From Microbacterium sp. MF43 (GTDB lineage: Bacteria; Actinomycetota; Actinomycetes; Actinomycetales; Microbacteriaceae): a stretch of 64,000 bases of DNA. Positions 37,018 to 46,076 of this stretch are shown here, piece after piece (within the stretch, counting starts at the first letter, position 1; every line of letters starts with the position of its first letter). Position numbers and translations under genes: made by a program. The stretch spans positions 229,653-293,652 of the forward strand of contig NZ_JABBDY010000005.1 of assembly GCF_012847295.1 (NCBI RefSeq), given 5' to 3'. The notes under the pieces are model-generated. The model was not told the DNA's origin. It worked only from the letters and a program-made list of their open reading frames with translations, and did not search any database.

Positions 37018-37057
37018 TCGGGGTGGCGCCGCCACCTCGGTCGGCGCCACCCCGATT
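37018..37057 (-). terminator. Terminator of dcd
   Basis: A 14-bp perfect stem ATCGGGGTGGCGCC and complement with a 12-base loop, just downstream of the dcd stop. No gene on the plus strand ends here, so it belongs to dcd. The rest of the gap 36848-37074 has no other gene. Confidence 0.85.
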
Positions 37058-37074
37058 GCTGATCCTTCTCAGCC

Positions 37075-37680
37075 TCAGCCGCCGAGCGATCCCGCGTCGG
37101 TCGTGCCGACGTCCGTCCGGTGGAAGTTCTGGAACGAGCGCGACGCGGTCGGCCCGCGCTGCCCCTGATACCGGTTGCCGTAGGGACCCGAGCCGTAGGG
37201 GTTCTCCGCGGGTGAGGACAGCCGGAAGAAGCACAGCTGACCGATCTTCATGCCCGGCCAGAGCGTGATCGGCAGCGTGGCGACGTTCGACAGCTCGAGG
37301 GTCACGTGACCCGAGAAGCCCGGGTCGATGAATCCGGCGGTCGAGTGCGTCAGCAGGCCGAGGCGCCCGAGCGACGACTTGCCCTCGAGCCGAGCAGCCA
37401 CGTCGTCGGGCAGAGACACCAGCTCGAAGGTCGAGCCGAGGGCGAACTCACCGGGGTGAAGCACGAACGGCTCGTCGGGCGACACCTCGATGAGGCGCGT
37501 GAGCTCGGGCTGGTCCTGCGCCGGATCGATGAACGGGTACTTGTGGTTGTCGAACAGCCGGAAGTAGCGGTCGAGACGCACATCGACGCTCGACGGCTGC
37601 ACCATCTCGGGCTGCCACGGCTCGACGCCGATGCGGCCGGCGTCGATCTCGAGGCGGATGTCGCGGTCACTGAGCAGCAC
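37075..37680 (-). CDS. dcd: dCTP deaminase (possibly bifunctional dCTP deaminase/dUTPase)
   Basis: A 201-residue protein. It shows [17 protein letters not shown], the active-site region [35 protein letters not shown], and the C-terminal loop [18 protein letters not shown]. Actinobacterial enzymes of this type can convert dCTP directly to dUMP. GTG 37680 is leaderless-like: TAGGCT ends six bases upstream. It prevents uracil in DNA and feeds dTTP synthesis. Confidence 0.96.
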   Translation of the reverse strand: MLLSDRDIRLEIDAGRIGVEPWQPEMVQPSSVDVRLDRYFRLFDNHKYPFIDPAQDQPELTRLIEVSPDEPFVLHPGEFALGSTFELVSLPDDVAARLEGKSSLGRLGLLTHSTAGFIDPGFSGHVTLELSNVATLPITLWPGMKIGQLCFFRLSSPAENPYGSGPYGNRYQGQRGPTASRSFQNFHRTDVGTTDAGSLGG

Positions 37681-37787
37681 GGGGCAAGCCTAGCGGTGGG
37701 GCTCGGGCACTCGACGGTTGTGACGGGTCCGGATGCCGCGCCCCCGCCGTGCTCTGTTATCCTGGCCGAACGCCGATTCGGCGTCCC

Positions 37788-37858
37788 GGGGATGTAGTTC
37801 AATGGCAGAACTTCAGCTTCCCAAGCTGATAGCGCGGGTTCGATTCCCGTCATCCCCT
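37788..37858 (+). tRNA. tRNA-Gly (anticodon CCC)
   Basis: A full cloverleaf: acceptor GGGGATG pairs with CATCCCC, the D-arm is GTTC-AATGGCA-GAAC, anticodon stem TCAGC/GCTGA with loop TTCCCAA giving CCC, and a T-arm GCGGGTTCGATTCCCGT. The discriminator is T and CCA is not encoded. A TATCCT box at 37759-37764 may be its -10. Confidence 0.96.
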
Positions 37859-37970
37859 CCGATGCTCTGATGTGCCGCCGCAGGCGGTGCAGCGGAGCAT
37901 CTGCTGTTGCCGCGAATCGACCCCCTGGGTGGGCCCGCGCCGCCAGAGGCTCCACGCGCCGGCGTAGCTT

Positions 37971-38864
37971 TCATGCCAGCGGCTCTGCCGCCTCCCGCGC
38001 GCTCCGCGCCGACGACCGGACCGCCCCGATGCTCGCGGCGATCACGAGCGCGATGCCCGCGATCTCGAGCCAGGCCAGCTGCTGACCGAGGAACACGAAG
38101 CCCGCGATCGCCGCGGTCGCCGGCGCGAGGCTCATGAGGATCGCGAACGCGGAGGCCGGCAGACGCCGCAGCGCGATGAGCTCGAAGGCGTAGGGGATCG
38201 TCGACGACAGCACCGCGACCGCCGCACCGAGCGCGAGGAGCTCGATACGCAGGACGGCGGAGCCGGCGTCGAGAACCCCGAACGGCAGCGCGATCACGGC
38301 GCCGACCGCCATCGCGAGGGCCAAGCCGTCGAGCCGGGGGAACGCCCTGCCGACCCGGGCTGAGGCGAGAATGTAGAACGCCCAGCTCGCCGCCGCGCCG
38401 AGCGCATAGAGGACCCCCAGCGGGTCCAGGCGGTCCCACCCCCCGCCGCCGAGGGCGACGACCCCGGCGAAGGCCACGACCGCCCAGAGCCACGCCGACG
38501 CCCGCCGGGCGGCCACGATCGACAGCACGAGCGGGCCGAGCACCTCGATGGTCACCGTCACGCCGAGCGGCAGCCGCTCGAGGGCGAGATAGAACAGGCC
38601 GTTCATGACGGCGAGCACGAGACCGAAGAGGATGACGGCGGTCCAGTCCGACCGGGTGTGACCACGCAGCGCCGGCCGCGCGATCGCAAGAAGGATGAGC
38701 GCCGAGAACACCAGGCGCAGCATGACCATGCCGAGAGGTCCGACCTGGGGGAAGAGGAGCACGGCGAGCGACGCGCCGACCTCCTGGCACGCCAGACCGG
38801 CGACGACGAGCAAGACCGCGGGGCCGCTCACCCCTCCCGCCCCACGAGGGGGCGCTGCGTTCAC
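37971..38864 (-). CDS. EamA/RhtA-type drug/metabolite transporter
   Basis: A 297-residue protein with ten helices in two EamA repeats. The motif PLGVTVTIEVLGPLVLSI is the RhtA-like pattern, and the second half ends in GIALVIAASIGAVRS. Relatives export threonine/homoserine and other metabolites. GTG 38864 overlaps the stop of the upstream serine-hydrolase-like gene (GTGA), so they are coupled. Confidence 0.85.
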   Translation of the reverse strand: MNAAPPRGAGGVSGPAVLLVVAGLACQEVGASLAVLLFPQVGPLGMVMLRLVFSALILLAIARPALRGHTRSDWTAVILFGLVLAVMNGLFYLALERLPLGVTVTIEVLGPLVLSIVAARRASAWLWAVVAFAGVVALGGGGWDRLDPLGVLYALGAAASWAFYILASARVGRAFPRLDGLALAMAVGAVIALPFGVLDAGSAVLRIELLALGAAVAVLSSTIPYAFELIALRRLPASAFAILMSLAPATAAIAGFVFLGQQLAWLEIAGIALVIAASIGAVRSSARSAREAAEPLA

Positions 38865-40126
38865 GCGGCGGGTGCGCAGATCGCGGCTTTGGCGATCGCG
38901 TCGTGGTACTGCTCCGCCGTCCACGGCAGGCCGGCTTCAGGCGCGGTCTCACCGGCAGCCGCCGGGGCCTTCGAGGCGATCGCCGCGAGCTCCCACGCCA
39001 GGTACAGTCCGTGCCCGCCGCCGCCTGCGGAGTTGTTGAGCACGACGGCGACCGTCAGGCCCGTCTCGGGGTCGGAGAAGGCGGCGGTCGTGTAGCCGGG
39101 AGACGCGCCGAACTGCCCGATGAGCGATCCGGCCTGCACGGCGCCGCCCCCGACCGTGTACCACGACGGGGCAGAGGCGCCGGCCGGGACCGGGTCGGCG
39201 AATCGGTCGTCGACCTGCGGCAGGAGCGCGCCGGTCGCGAGCGCCTGGGCGTACCTGCCGAGGTCGTCGATGTCGCTCACCACTCCGCTGTCGGTGTAGC
39301 CGGCGCTCGCCGACACGTCCGTCACGTCGAGCGGCTCGGCGCAGTTGCGCTTCCCGCCCTCGACGGGCGGCGCGTACAGGCCCTGGAGGACGTTCTCCGT
39401 CGTGAAGCCGCCGAGATGCGAGGCATCGAGGTCGAGCGGACGGACGACGTACTCGTCGATCAGCTGCGACGCGGGCGCGCCGAGCGCCCGCTCGAGGGCG
39501 AGACCCAGAAGCACATAGCCGGCATCGGAGTCGCGGTAGGCGGCGCCCGGCTGAGTGGTGCGCGGTTCGCCGAGCCCGAAGCTCGCCAGCTCACGCGGCA
39601 CCCATCTGCGATCGGGGTTGGCCAGCCAGAGCGGCTGGAGATGCGACGCGTACGATCCGATCCCCGAGGTGCTGTCGCAGAGCTGCTCGAGCGTCACGTC
39701 GGTGAGCACAGGGACGCTGGCAACCCAGTCCGAAATCGGGTCGTCGAGCTCGACCTTCCCCTGCTCGGCCGCCGCGTACAGCACATCGCACGTCATCGCG
39801 CGAGTGACCCGCGACGCGCGGAACTGCATGTCGGCCGTCACCTCGGCGCCGTCGACCGGGTTCTGGGTGCCGATGCCCGAGACCCACGCGCCGCTCCACG
39901 GCGCCCAGACTCCGACGATCGCGCCCGACGCGCCGGCTGCCGCCATCGCGTGGGTCACGGCATCCTGCAGCTGCGTCACGGTCGCTTCGGGAAGCGGGAC
40001 GTCCGCCTGGGGCGGAAGCTCGATCTCGACGCTCGAGTCGGGTGCGCAGCCCAGCAGGACCAGTGTGACGGCGAGCGCGACGGATGCCGTCGCGACGGCG
40101 CGGCGCAGTATGGCCGGACTGTGCAT
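38861..40126 (-). CDS. Beta-lactamase-fold lipoprotein with degenerate active site
   Basis: A 421-residue lipoprotein (lipobox LLGC, Cys27). The overall layout is that of serine hydrolases/class C beta-lactamases. But the SxxK site, expected at about 106-109, reads RVTR; the YxN region reads AYRDSDAGYVLLG; and the HTG/KTG site reads QFG (in GQFGASPGYTT). All three catalytic motifs are changed, so it is likely a non-catalytic binding protein. ATG 40126 follows GGGGGGTGAGC. It is coupled to the EamA gene. Confidence 0.8.
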   Translation of the reverse strand: MHSPAILRRAVATASVALAVTLVLLGCAPDSSVEIELPPQADVPLPEATVTQLQDAVTHAMAAAGASGAIVGVWAPWSGAWVSGIGTQNPVDGAEVTADMQFRASRVTRAMTCDVLYAAAEQGKVELDDPISDWVASVPVLTDVTLEQLCDSTSGIGSYASHLQPLWLANPDRRWVPRELASFGLGEPRTTQPGAAYRDSDAGYVLLGLALERALGAPASQLIDEYVVRPLDLDASHLGGFTTENVLQGLYAPPVEGGKRNCAEPLDVTDVSASAGYTDSGVVSDIDDLGRYAQALATGALLPQVDDRFADPVPAGASAPSWYTVGGGAVQAGSLIGQFGASPGYTTAAFSDPETGLTVAVVLNNSAGGGGHGLYLAWELAAIASKAPAAAGETAPEAGLPWTAEQYHDAIAKAAICAPAA

Positions 40127-40204
40127 GCTCACCCCCCGATGGTCGTCCCTCGATTCAAACACACCGCGGGTGCCACCGAGGATCCGGCTCTCTAGGCTTG
40201 ACAC

Positions 40205-40516
40205 ATGGCGTATCGCTTCGACGAGTCCGTTCGCGCGGGTGTGCTCGGACACATGAACCACGATCATCGTGCCGACAACGTTCTCATCGCGCGCGCCTTC
40301 GGGCCGGCGGATGCTGTAGACGATGCGGTGATGACGGGATTCGACGGCGAGGGCGGATCGTGGGAGGCGTCGCTGAGCGATGGCACGACGGTTCAGGTCC
40401 GCGTCGGCTGGCCCGGCGGCCCGATCACTGAGCGACCCGACGTGCGGCGCGAGATCGTCGCGTTGTACGACGAGGCCTGCCGCAGGCTCGGCGTGCAGCC
40501 GCGTCCCCACGCGTGA
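40205..40516 (+). CDS. DUF2470-domain protein
   Basis: A 103-residue protein; the core HMNHDHRADNVLIARAFG is the DUF2470 signature, a heme-binding fold found in heme-utilisation proteins. The C-terminal RPDVRREIVALYDEA helix is also conserved. TAGGCT ends six bases before ATG 40205, indicating a leaderless start. It is followed by heme oxygenase, supporting a role in heme iron release or heme handling. Confidence 0.87.
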   Translation: MAYRFDESVRAGVLGHMNHDHRADNVLIARAFGPADAVDDAVMTGFDGEGGSWEASLSDGTTVQVRVGWPGGPITERPDVRREIVALYDEACRRLGVQPRPHA

Positions 40517-40523
40517 AATGCCC

Positions 40524-40542
40524 ATAGGTTAGGGCATCCTCA
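40524..40542 (+). promoter_or_regulatory. IdeR/DtxR-like iron box before heme oxygenase
   Basis: ATAGGTTAGGGCATCCTCA matches the DtxR consensus TTAGGTTAGCCTAACCTAA at 13 of 19 positions, with the left half nearly perfect. It overlaps the expected -35 region of a TACACT -10 box (40549-40554). IdeR would repress heme oxygenase when iron is ample. Confidence 0.72.
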
Positions 40543-40560
40543 CTCCCTTACACTGGGCGC

Positions 40561-41214
40561 ATGAGCGACCCGATCCCGTTCTCGACCGCCCTGCGGGAGC
40601 GATCGAGTCGTGCCCACTCGAGCAGCGAGCACTCCGGGTTCATGTCCGACCTCATGACGGGCGAGGGCACGCGCGACGACTACATCGCGCTCGTCGCTCA
40701 GCACTGGTTCATCTACGAGGCCCTCGAGCGCACGGCTGAGCAGATGCGCAACGACCCCGTCGCTGCGGTCTTCATCAGTGACAAGCTCACCCGCCTGCCG
40801 GCGCTCGAAGCCGACCTCGAGTTCCTCGTCGGGCCCGGCTGGCGCGAGTCGATCACGCCGCTGCCCAGCACGCGCCGGTACGTGGACCGCATCAACGAGG
40901 TCGGCGCGACGTGGCCCGGGGGATTCGTCGCCCACCACTACACCCGCTATCTCGGCGACCTGTCGGGCGGTCAGTTCATCGGCCGGCTGATGGCCCGCCG
41001 CTTCGGGTTCGAGACCAACGGCATCGGGTTCTACCTCTTCGAGGACATCGCGGATCCGAAGGCCTTCAAGGACGTTTACCGCGAGCAGCTGGATGCGGCT
41101 CCGTGGGACGCCGACGAGCAGGACCGCGTGATCGACGAGGTGCTTCTCGCCTACCGCTTCAACACTCAGCTCTTCGAGGACCTCGCCGACGCGAAGGCGG
41201 CCCACGTCGCGTGA
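40561..41214 (+). CDS. hmuO: Heme oxygenase (biliverdin-producing)
   Basis: A 217-residue HO-1/HmuO family protein. The proximal heme ligand is probably His19 in SSRAHSSSEHSGFM; YLGDLSGGQFIGRLMARRFG is the distal-helix signature. It cleaves heme to biliverdin, CO and Fe2+. TACACT ends six bases before ATG 40561, so the message is probably leaderless. An IdeR-like box lies upstream. Length matches the family. Confidence 0.95.
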   Translation: MSDPIPFSTALRERSSRAHSSSEHSGFMSDLMTGEGTRDDYIALVAQHWFIYEALERTAEQMRNDPVAAVFISDKLTRLPALEADLEFLVGPGWRESITPLPSTRRYVDRINEVGATWPGGFVAHHYTRYLGDLSGGQFIGRLMARRFGFETNGIGFYLFEDIADPKAFKDVYREQLDAAPWDADEQDRVIDEVLLAYRFNTQLFEDLADAKAAHVA

Positions 41215-41224
41215 CGGTCGGGCG

Positions 41225-42589
41225 CTACGCCTTGACCGACCCGGCTCTCACGCCGGCCATGAACCGCTGGACGTCGGGATCGACCCGGATGTCGCTCGGC
41301 CGCAGCGGACGGGAGAGGTAGAGGCCGTCCAGCGACGTGAGCCGTGAGAGCGCGACGTACGTCTGCCCCGGCGCGAAGGCGCCCGAGCCCAGATCGACGA
41401 CGGCGCGGTCGTACGTCTTGCCCTGCGACTTGTGGATGGTGACGGCCCAGGCCAGACGCAGCGGGAACTGCGTGAATTCGGCGACGATCTCGCGCGAGAG
41501 CGACTTCGACCCGGCGTCGTACGCGTAGCGGAACCTCTCCCACACGGCCGGCTCGACGTCGAACTCCTGCCCCTCGACCTCGACGCGCACCGTGCCGCCT
41601 GCGATGCGCGTCACCGTGCCGATCGTGCCGTTGACCCACCGCGGCGGCTCGCCGTAGGACTGCGTGTCGTTGCGCAGGAACATGACCTGCGCGCCGACCT
41701 TCATCTTGAGTTCGACATCGGCCGGATAGGCGGCGTCGCCGCGCCCGAAGTCGCCGTTGATCTCGGCGACCGCCGTCTGCTCCCGGCCGATCAGCTCGGT
41801 GAGGTGACGCCGATTGATGCTGTTCACGATGTCGTTGCGCGTGGCGAGGGTGATGATCGGATGCTCGCCGTCCTTCGGGTCGGGCGGTGTGCGGGCGCCC
41901 GTGTCGTTGAGGATCTGCGCGATGTCGGCGGTCACCCGGCCGTATCGCACGGCGTTGAGCATCGCCTTGAACGCGGGATCGGACTGCCGGTGGATGTCGA
42001 CCAGCTCGCGGATATGCAGGTCGGCGCCGTACGACCCGATGTCGATGATGCCGTCTCCCGCCGCTTCGCCGACCCACACCTTCGCATCGAAGAACCAGAA
42101 CGAGCGATAGTGGTCGCGGATGTACCGCAGCTCGTCACCGCGCGGCGGAACGGGGGCGAGCTGGTACGGATCACCGAACATGACGATCTGCACGCCGCCG
42201 AACGGCTCGGCGCGCCGACCGCGTGCCTGTCGGAGCGAGCGGTCGATCGCGTCCATGAGGTCGGCGTTCACCATGGAGATCTCGTCGATGACGAGGGTGT
42301 CGATCGCATTGAGGATCTTGCGCGCGGCATCCGACTGCTCGATCTCGCTCTTCGCGATGAGCCCGATGGGCAGGCGGAACAGCGAGTGGATCGTCTGCCC
42401 CTCCACGTTGAGCGCCGCGACCCCCGTCGGGGCGCACACGGCGATCTGCTTGCTGGTGTGCCAGGCCAGGTGCTGCAGGAGCGTCGACTTGCCCGTCCCG
42501 GCGCGACCCGTCACGAAGACGTGCTCTCGGGTGTCCTCGATGAGCCGGAAGAGCGCCTCCTGTTCGGCGGAGAGCGCGGGCGTGTTCAC
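41225..42589 (-). CDS. PIF1/RecD-like superfamily 1 DNA helicase
   Basis: A 454-residue AAA/SF1 helicase. Walker A GRAGTGKST (about 28-36), Walker B VIDEISMVNADLMDAID, FGDPYQLAPV (motif III), and late motifs AVTIHKSQGKTYD and YVALSRLTSLDGL are typical of Pif1-type enzymes. It unwinds DNA 5' to 3' in known members. GTG 42589 has TAACAT six bases upstream. It is convergent with heme oxygenase, with a 10-base gap. Confidence 0.92.
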   Translation of the reverse strand: MNTPALSAEQEALFRLIEDTREHVFVTGRAGTGKSTLLQHLAWHTSKQIAVCAPTGVAALNVEGQTIHSLFRLPIGLIAKSEIEQSDAARKILNAIDTLVIDEISMVNADLMDAIDRSLRQARGRRAEPFGGVQIVMFGDPYQLAPVPPRGDELRYIRDHYRSFWFFDAKVWVGEAAGDGIIDIGSYGADLHIRELVDIHRQSDPAFKAMLNAVRYGRVTADIAQILNDTGARTPPDPKDGEHPIITLATRNDIVNSINRRHLTELIGREQTAVAEINGDFGRGDAAYPADVELKMKVGAQVMFLRNDTQSYGEPPRWVNGTIGTVTRIAGGTVRVEVEGQEFDVEPAVWERFRYAYDAGSKSLSREIVAEFTQFPLRLAWAVTIHKSQGKTYDRAVVDLGSGAFAPGQTYVALSRLTSLDGLYLSRPLRPSDIRVDPDVQRFMAGVRAGSVKA

Positions 42590-42710
42590 CGATTCATGTT
42601 AGCCAGCGGATGCCTCGCCCCGGCGTCCCCGGACCGCATCGGTGGATCTGCACATCACGAGACGTGACGGCGGGTTCGGGCGCGGCCCGGCGTGTTCTTA
42701 GACTGGGCGG

Positions 42711-43853
42711 GTGGACCAAGGGTCGGTGGACACCGCCGCCGGTCGCGTGCAGCCGCCGGTCGCGTCCGCGCGCCCGGATGCCGAGGCATCCGCTCCCGCC
42801 CCCGCTCGCACGGACCGCCGGCGACGCAGCCTCGCCCTCGACCTCACCCTGCTCGCGGTGGTGGGGGTGCTGCTGCTCGGGGCAGCGGCCGCGGCGATCG
42901 GCGCGATCCACCAGCAGTTCTACAGCCCGACGGCCTTCGTCCAGCGCTACCTCGCGATGCTCGCCGACGGACGCGCGGCCGAAGCGCTGACCGTACCCGG
43001 CGTCGCGGTCGATTCCTCGGATCTCGAGGCGGCCGGGCTGCCGGCGTCGGCCTCGGAGGGCCTCCTGCGCGAGGCCGCGCTCGGGTCGCTCGAGGACGCC
43101 CGCGTCGTCTCGGAACAGGTCGACGGTGACATCACCCGTGTCACCGTCGAGTACGAGGCAGGAGGCTATCCGGGCACGACCACGTTCGAGATCGCGCGCG
43201 AGGGCTCCGTCGGCCTCGCGCCGACGTGGCGGTTCGCGCAGAGCCCGCTCGCGGTGATGCAGCTGGTCGTCAAGGGCTCCATGCAGTTCGAGGTGAACGG
43301 CTTCGAGCTCGACAAGCGTCAGGTCTCGCCCGACGGAACCGAGGCCGACCCCCTCGCGCCGGTGAATCTGCTCGTGTTCTCGCCCGGCATGTACTCCGTG
43401 GCCGTCGACACTCCCATTTCGGCCACACCCGGCGTCGCCGTGCTCTCCGACACCCCGTTCCACGGATTCCCCGTCGAGATCCAGGCCGAGGCGACCGAGG
43501 AGTTCGTCGCCGTCGTGCAGCAGAAGGTCGAGGAGTTCCTCACCGCGTGCGCGACACAGGAGGTGCTGCAGCCCACGGCGTGCCCGTTCGGGTACGTGCT
43601 CCAGGATCGCATCGACTCCCCGCCGACCTGGTCGATCGCCCGGCAGCCGACCGTGGAGGTCGCACCCGACGGTGCCGGATGGGCGATCATGCCGACCGAA
43701 GCGGTCGCCCACATCGAGCTCGACGTCGTCTCGCTCTTCGACGGGTCGATCACCCACGTGAGTGAAGACGTTCCCTTCACCGTCGGCGGGCGGATCACGG
43801 TGCAGCCCGACGGCACCGCATCGATCGTCGTCAGCGGGCCCGAGGGACCCTAG
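42711..43853 (+). CDS. Membrane-anchored hypothetical protein
   Basis: A 380-residue protein. A proline-rich basic N-terminus (1-40), one helix (about 44-66: LLAVVGVLLLGAAAAAIGAIH), then an extracytoplasmic region of about 310 residues with a TAxxPFG-type Cys pair (LTACATQEVLQPTACPFG). It resembles secreted actinobacterial beta-rich proteins of unknown role. TAGACT ends six bases before GTG 42711. A GGATGCC/GGCATCC inverted pair lies in the N-terminal coding region. Confidence 0.78.
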   Translation: MDQGSVDTAAGRVQPPVASARPDAEASAPAPARTDRRRRSLALDLTLLAVVGVLLLGAAAAAIGAIHQQFYSPTAFVQRYLAMLADGRAAEALTVPGVAVDSSDLEAAGLPASASEGLLREAALGSLEDARVVSEQVDGDITRVTVEYEAGGYPGTTTFEIAREGSVGLAPTWRFAQSPLAVMQLVVKGSMQFEVNGFELDKRQVSPDGTEADPLAPVNLLVFSPGMYSVAVDTPISATPGVAVLSDTPFHGFPVEIQAEATEEFVAVVQQKVEEFLTACATQEVLQPTACPFGYVLQDRIDSPPTWSIARQPTVEVAPDGAGWAIMPTEAVAHIELDVVSLFDGSITHVSEDVPFTVGGRITVQPDGTASIVVSGPEGP

Positions 43854-43863
43854 TCGCTCGGCG

Positions 43864-45897
43864 TCAGCGGACCTGGGCGTCCCGCTCGGCGAGCTTCGCA
43901 AGGTGCGCGTTGTACGCCTCGAGTTCGGCGTCCCCGGTGCGGTCGGCGTGCCGATCGCGGCGCTTCTGATCGCGTGCGTCACTCCGGCTCCACTGAATGG
44001 CCACGGTGATCGCGAGGATGAGCGTCGGAATCTCGCCGATCGACCAGGCCACGCCCCCGCCGAAGTACTGATCCTCGAGCGGCGGCAGTCCCCACTGCCG
44101 GCCCATCGAACCGAACCACTCGGCCACGATCAGGCCGCTCTGCATCATGATGGCGATGCCGAAGAACGCGTGCATCGCCATGATGCCGATGAGCAGGAGC
44201 AGGCGTCCCGGGTACGGGAGGCGGTACGGCACGGGGTCGATGCCGATCAGCGTGAGCACGAAGAGGTAGCCCGTGAACAGGAAGTGCGCCACCATCCACT
44301 CGTGACCGAGGTGGTCGTACAGCGACCACCGGAACAGGTCGGTGTAGTAGAACACCCAGAGGGAGCCGATGAACAGCCCGGCAGCCACGAACGGGTTGGT
44401 GAGCACGCGTGCCACCGGCGAATGCACAGCCCAGAGGATCCACTCGCGGCCGCCGCGCGTGCCGTCGTCGCGTTTGCGGATCGCGCGTGCCGCGAGCGTG
44501 ACCGGCGCCCCGGCGACCAGCAGGACCGGGATCGCCATCGTCAGCAGCATGTGGCCGACCATGTGCATGCTGAAGAGGTAGTCCTGGTAGACGTTGATCA
44601 CGCCGCCCGTGACCCACACCAGCAGGGCGAGCCCCGCGACCCACATGATCGTGCGGTAGAGCGGCCACTCGTCACCGCGCCGGCGCAGTCGCCAGACACC
44701 CGCGAGGTAGAAGAAGACGCCGAAGCCTGCGGCGACAGCCCACAGCAGATCGATGTTCCACGCGCTGAGCCAGCGGTCGGGCGTCAGCTCGGGTGGGAGG
44801 GGCGCGCCCGTGAGCACCTCGGCGGGCGTGCGCTGCGCGGGGGGTGCCGACGCCACCGGGGGAGGCGTGCGGGCGAGCGCGGCGGCCGCGCCGCTGGCGA
44901 CGCCCATGAGGACGAGCTCGAAGGCGACCAGCGTCCAGAAGGTGCGGGAGGCGCCGGTCTCCCGCACGCGCCCGATGAGACGCACGCGGTACCACGCTCC
45001 GAGGGCGCCGAGCGCGATGAGGGCGACGATCTTGACGCAGAGGATCACGCCGTACGGCGACAGCAGCGCCCCCCAGTCCTGAAGCCCGATCACGGCGCGC
45101 ACGGTGCCCGACAGGGCGACGACGACGAAGGCGGCGAGCGCGATGCTCGAGTAGCGTGCAAGCACCGAGGCGAGCCTGTCCCGGCTCAGGGCGGGACGCA
45201 CGAGCACCATGAGCAGCAGGCCTCCCAGCCACACCGCAGCTCCGATGATGTGGAGGATGAGGGCCGTCATCGCCTCGTGATGGTTGGCCTCCTCACCCGA
45301 ATGTCCCTGCGTGCCCATCGGCACGAGGGCCGCCAGCGCCAGGATCGCGACGAAGAGCGTCGCCGTCCACGAGCGGACGGCGAAGGTCAGCACGGTGAGG
45401 GCGGCGCCGGCGACAGTGGTGATGAGCCACGTGCGGCCGACCTCCGTCTCGACGAGGAAGCGTCCCAGCTGCGCCCCGAACTCGGGCCCGGCGTCGATGG
45501 CGGGATTGAACGCGTCGACGAAGGTGAGGAACCCGGTCACGGCCGCCGAGACGGTGAAGACGGCGGCGGAGACGGATGCCGCGTCCAGCGCGATGTCGAA
45601 CTCGCGCTCGCCCGACGTGAGGGCGAAGAGCGCGGTCACGAGAGCACCGGCCATGCCGGCTGCGGAGAGGTTGACGAAGAGCTTCGCGGTGGGGAGCCCC
45701 CAGCGCGCGATCGGACCGGGATCGCCGATGGCCAGCGGCGCGGCTCCCCCGCCGTAGGCGAGCGCCCACACCAGAACGATCAGCGCCGACACGACGAGGA
45801 TGACGGGCCCCGCGGCCCGCAGCCCGCGGGGGGAGGCCACACCTCCTGACGCTCCGCGCGGTGCAACGGCGCCGCGTGGAGGGGAAGCCGGGATCAC
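43864..45897 (-). CDS. CopD-CtaG fusion membrane protein
   Basis: A 677-residue protein with about 14-16 helices. The first half is CopD-like (copper uptake; LHIIGAAVWLGGLLLMVLV). The second half is a caa3-CtaG domain (MHMVGHMLLTMAIPVLLVAGAP, FYYTDLFRWSLYDHLGHEW, MMQSGLIVAEWFGS). CtaG domains assist copper-site assembly of cytochrome oxidase. The fusion occurs in other actinobacteria. It is convergent with the hypothetical protein at 42711. Confidence 0.9.
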   Translation of the reverse strand: MIPASPPRGAVAPRGASGGVASPRGLRAAGPVILVVSALIVLVWALAYGGGAAPLAIGDPGPIARWGLPTAKLFVNLSAAGMAGALVTALFALTSGEREFDIALDAASVSAAVFTVSAAVTGFLTFVDAFNPAIDAGPEFGAQLGRFLVETEVGRTWLITTVAGAALTVLTFAVRSWTATLFVAILALAALVPMGTQGHSGEEANHHEAMTALILHIIGAAVWLGGLLLMVLVRPALSRDRLASVLARYSSIALAAFVVVALSGTVRAVIGLQDWGALLSPYGVILCVKIVALIALGALGAWYRVRLIGRVRETGASRTFWTLVAFELVLMGVASGAAAALARTPPPVASAPPAQRTPAEVLTGAPLPPELTPDRWLSAWNIDLLWAVAAGFGVFFYLAGVWRLRRRGDEWPLYRTIMWVAGLALLVWVTGGVINVYQDYLFSMHMVGHMLLTMAIPVLLVAGAPVTLAARAIRKRDDGTRGGREWILWAVHSPVARVLTNPFVAAGLFIGSLWVFYYTDLFRWSLYDHLGHEWMVAHFLFTGYLFVLTLIGIDPVPYRLPYPGRLLLLIGIMAMHAFFGIAIMMQSGLIVAEWFGSMGRQWGLPPLEDQYFGGGVAWSIGEIPTLILAITVAIQWSRSDARDQKRRDRHADRTGDAELEAYNAHLAKLAERDAQVR

Positions 45898-45941
45898 CCG
45901 TCCAGCCTACGTGGGCCCGCCTGGGCGGTGGCACAGACGGC

Positions 45942-45976
45942 AGAAGGGGGACGCCGCCACGCGGCATCCCCCTTCT
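45942..45976. terminator. Hairpin near hup and copD-ctaG
   Basis: Stem AGAAGGGGGA with TCCCCCTTCT, extended by GCCGC/GCGGC with one mismatch, and a TTGTGT stretch after it on the plus strand. It sits downstream of hup, beyond a second hairpin and a dispersed repeat, and upstream of the CopD-CtaG start. Confidence 0.7.
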
Positions 45977-45992
45977 TGTGTGGTCGTTGGTT

Positions 45993-46027
45993 GGTTTCGA
46001 TACGGTCGCTGCGCGGCCTCCTCAACC
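45993..46027. repeat. Dispersed repeat, variant copy
   Basis: GGTTTCGATACGGTCGCTGC and the following 15 bases end in CTCAACC. Its complement reads as a variant of the GGTCGTTGAG...CGAAAC arm seen at 48223 and 51306. It lies between two hairpins downstream of hup. Confidence 0.6.
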
Positions 46028-46033
46028 TGACCC

Positions 46034-46073
46034 GAGTCGCATCAACGCCGCATACGCGGCATTGATCCGACTC
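46034..46073 (-). terminator. Terminator of hup
   Basis: An 18-bp stem (16 of 18 paired) starting GAGTCGCATCAACGCCGC with a 4-base ATAC loop, only three bases downstream of the hup stop. Confidence 0.8.
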
Positions 46074-46076
46074 TCG

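Noticed and set aside
42711-43853. Penicillin-binding or NTF2-like transpeptidase
   Set aside because: The region after the helix has a weak NTF2-like look, but no transpeptidase motif is present; left as hypothetical.
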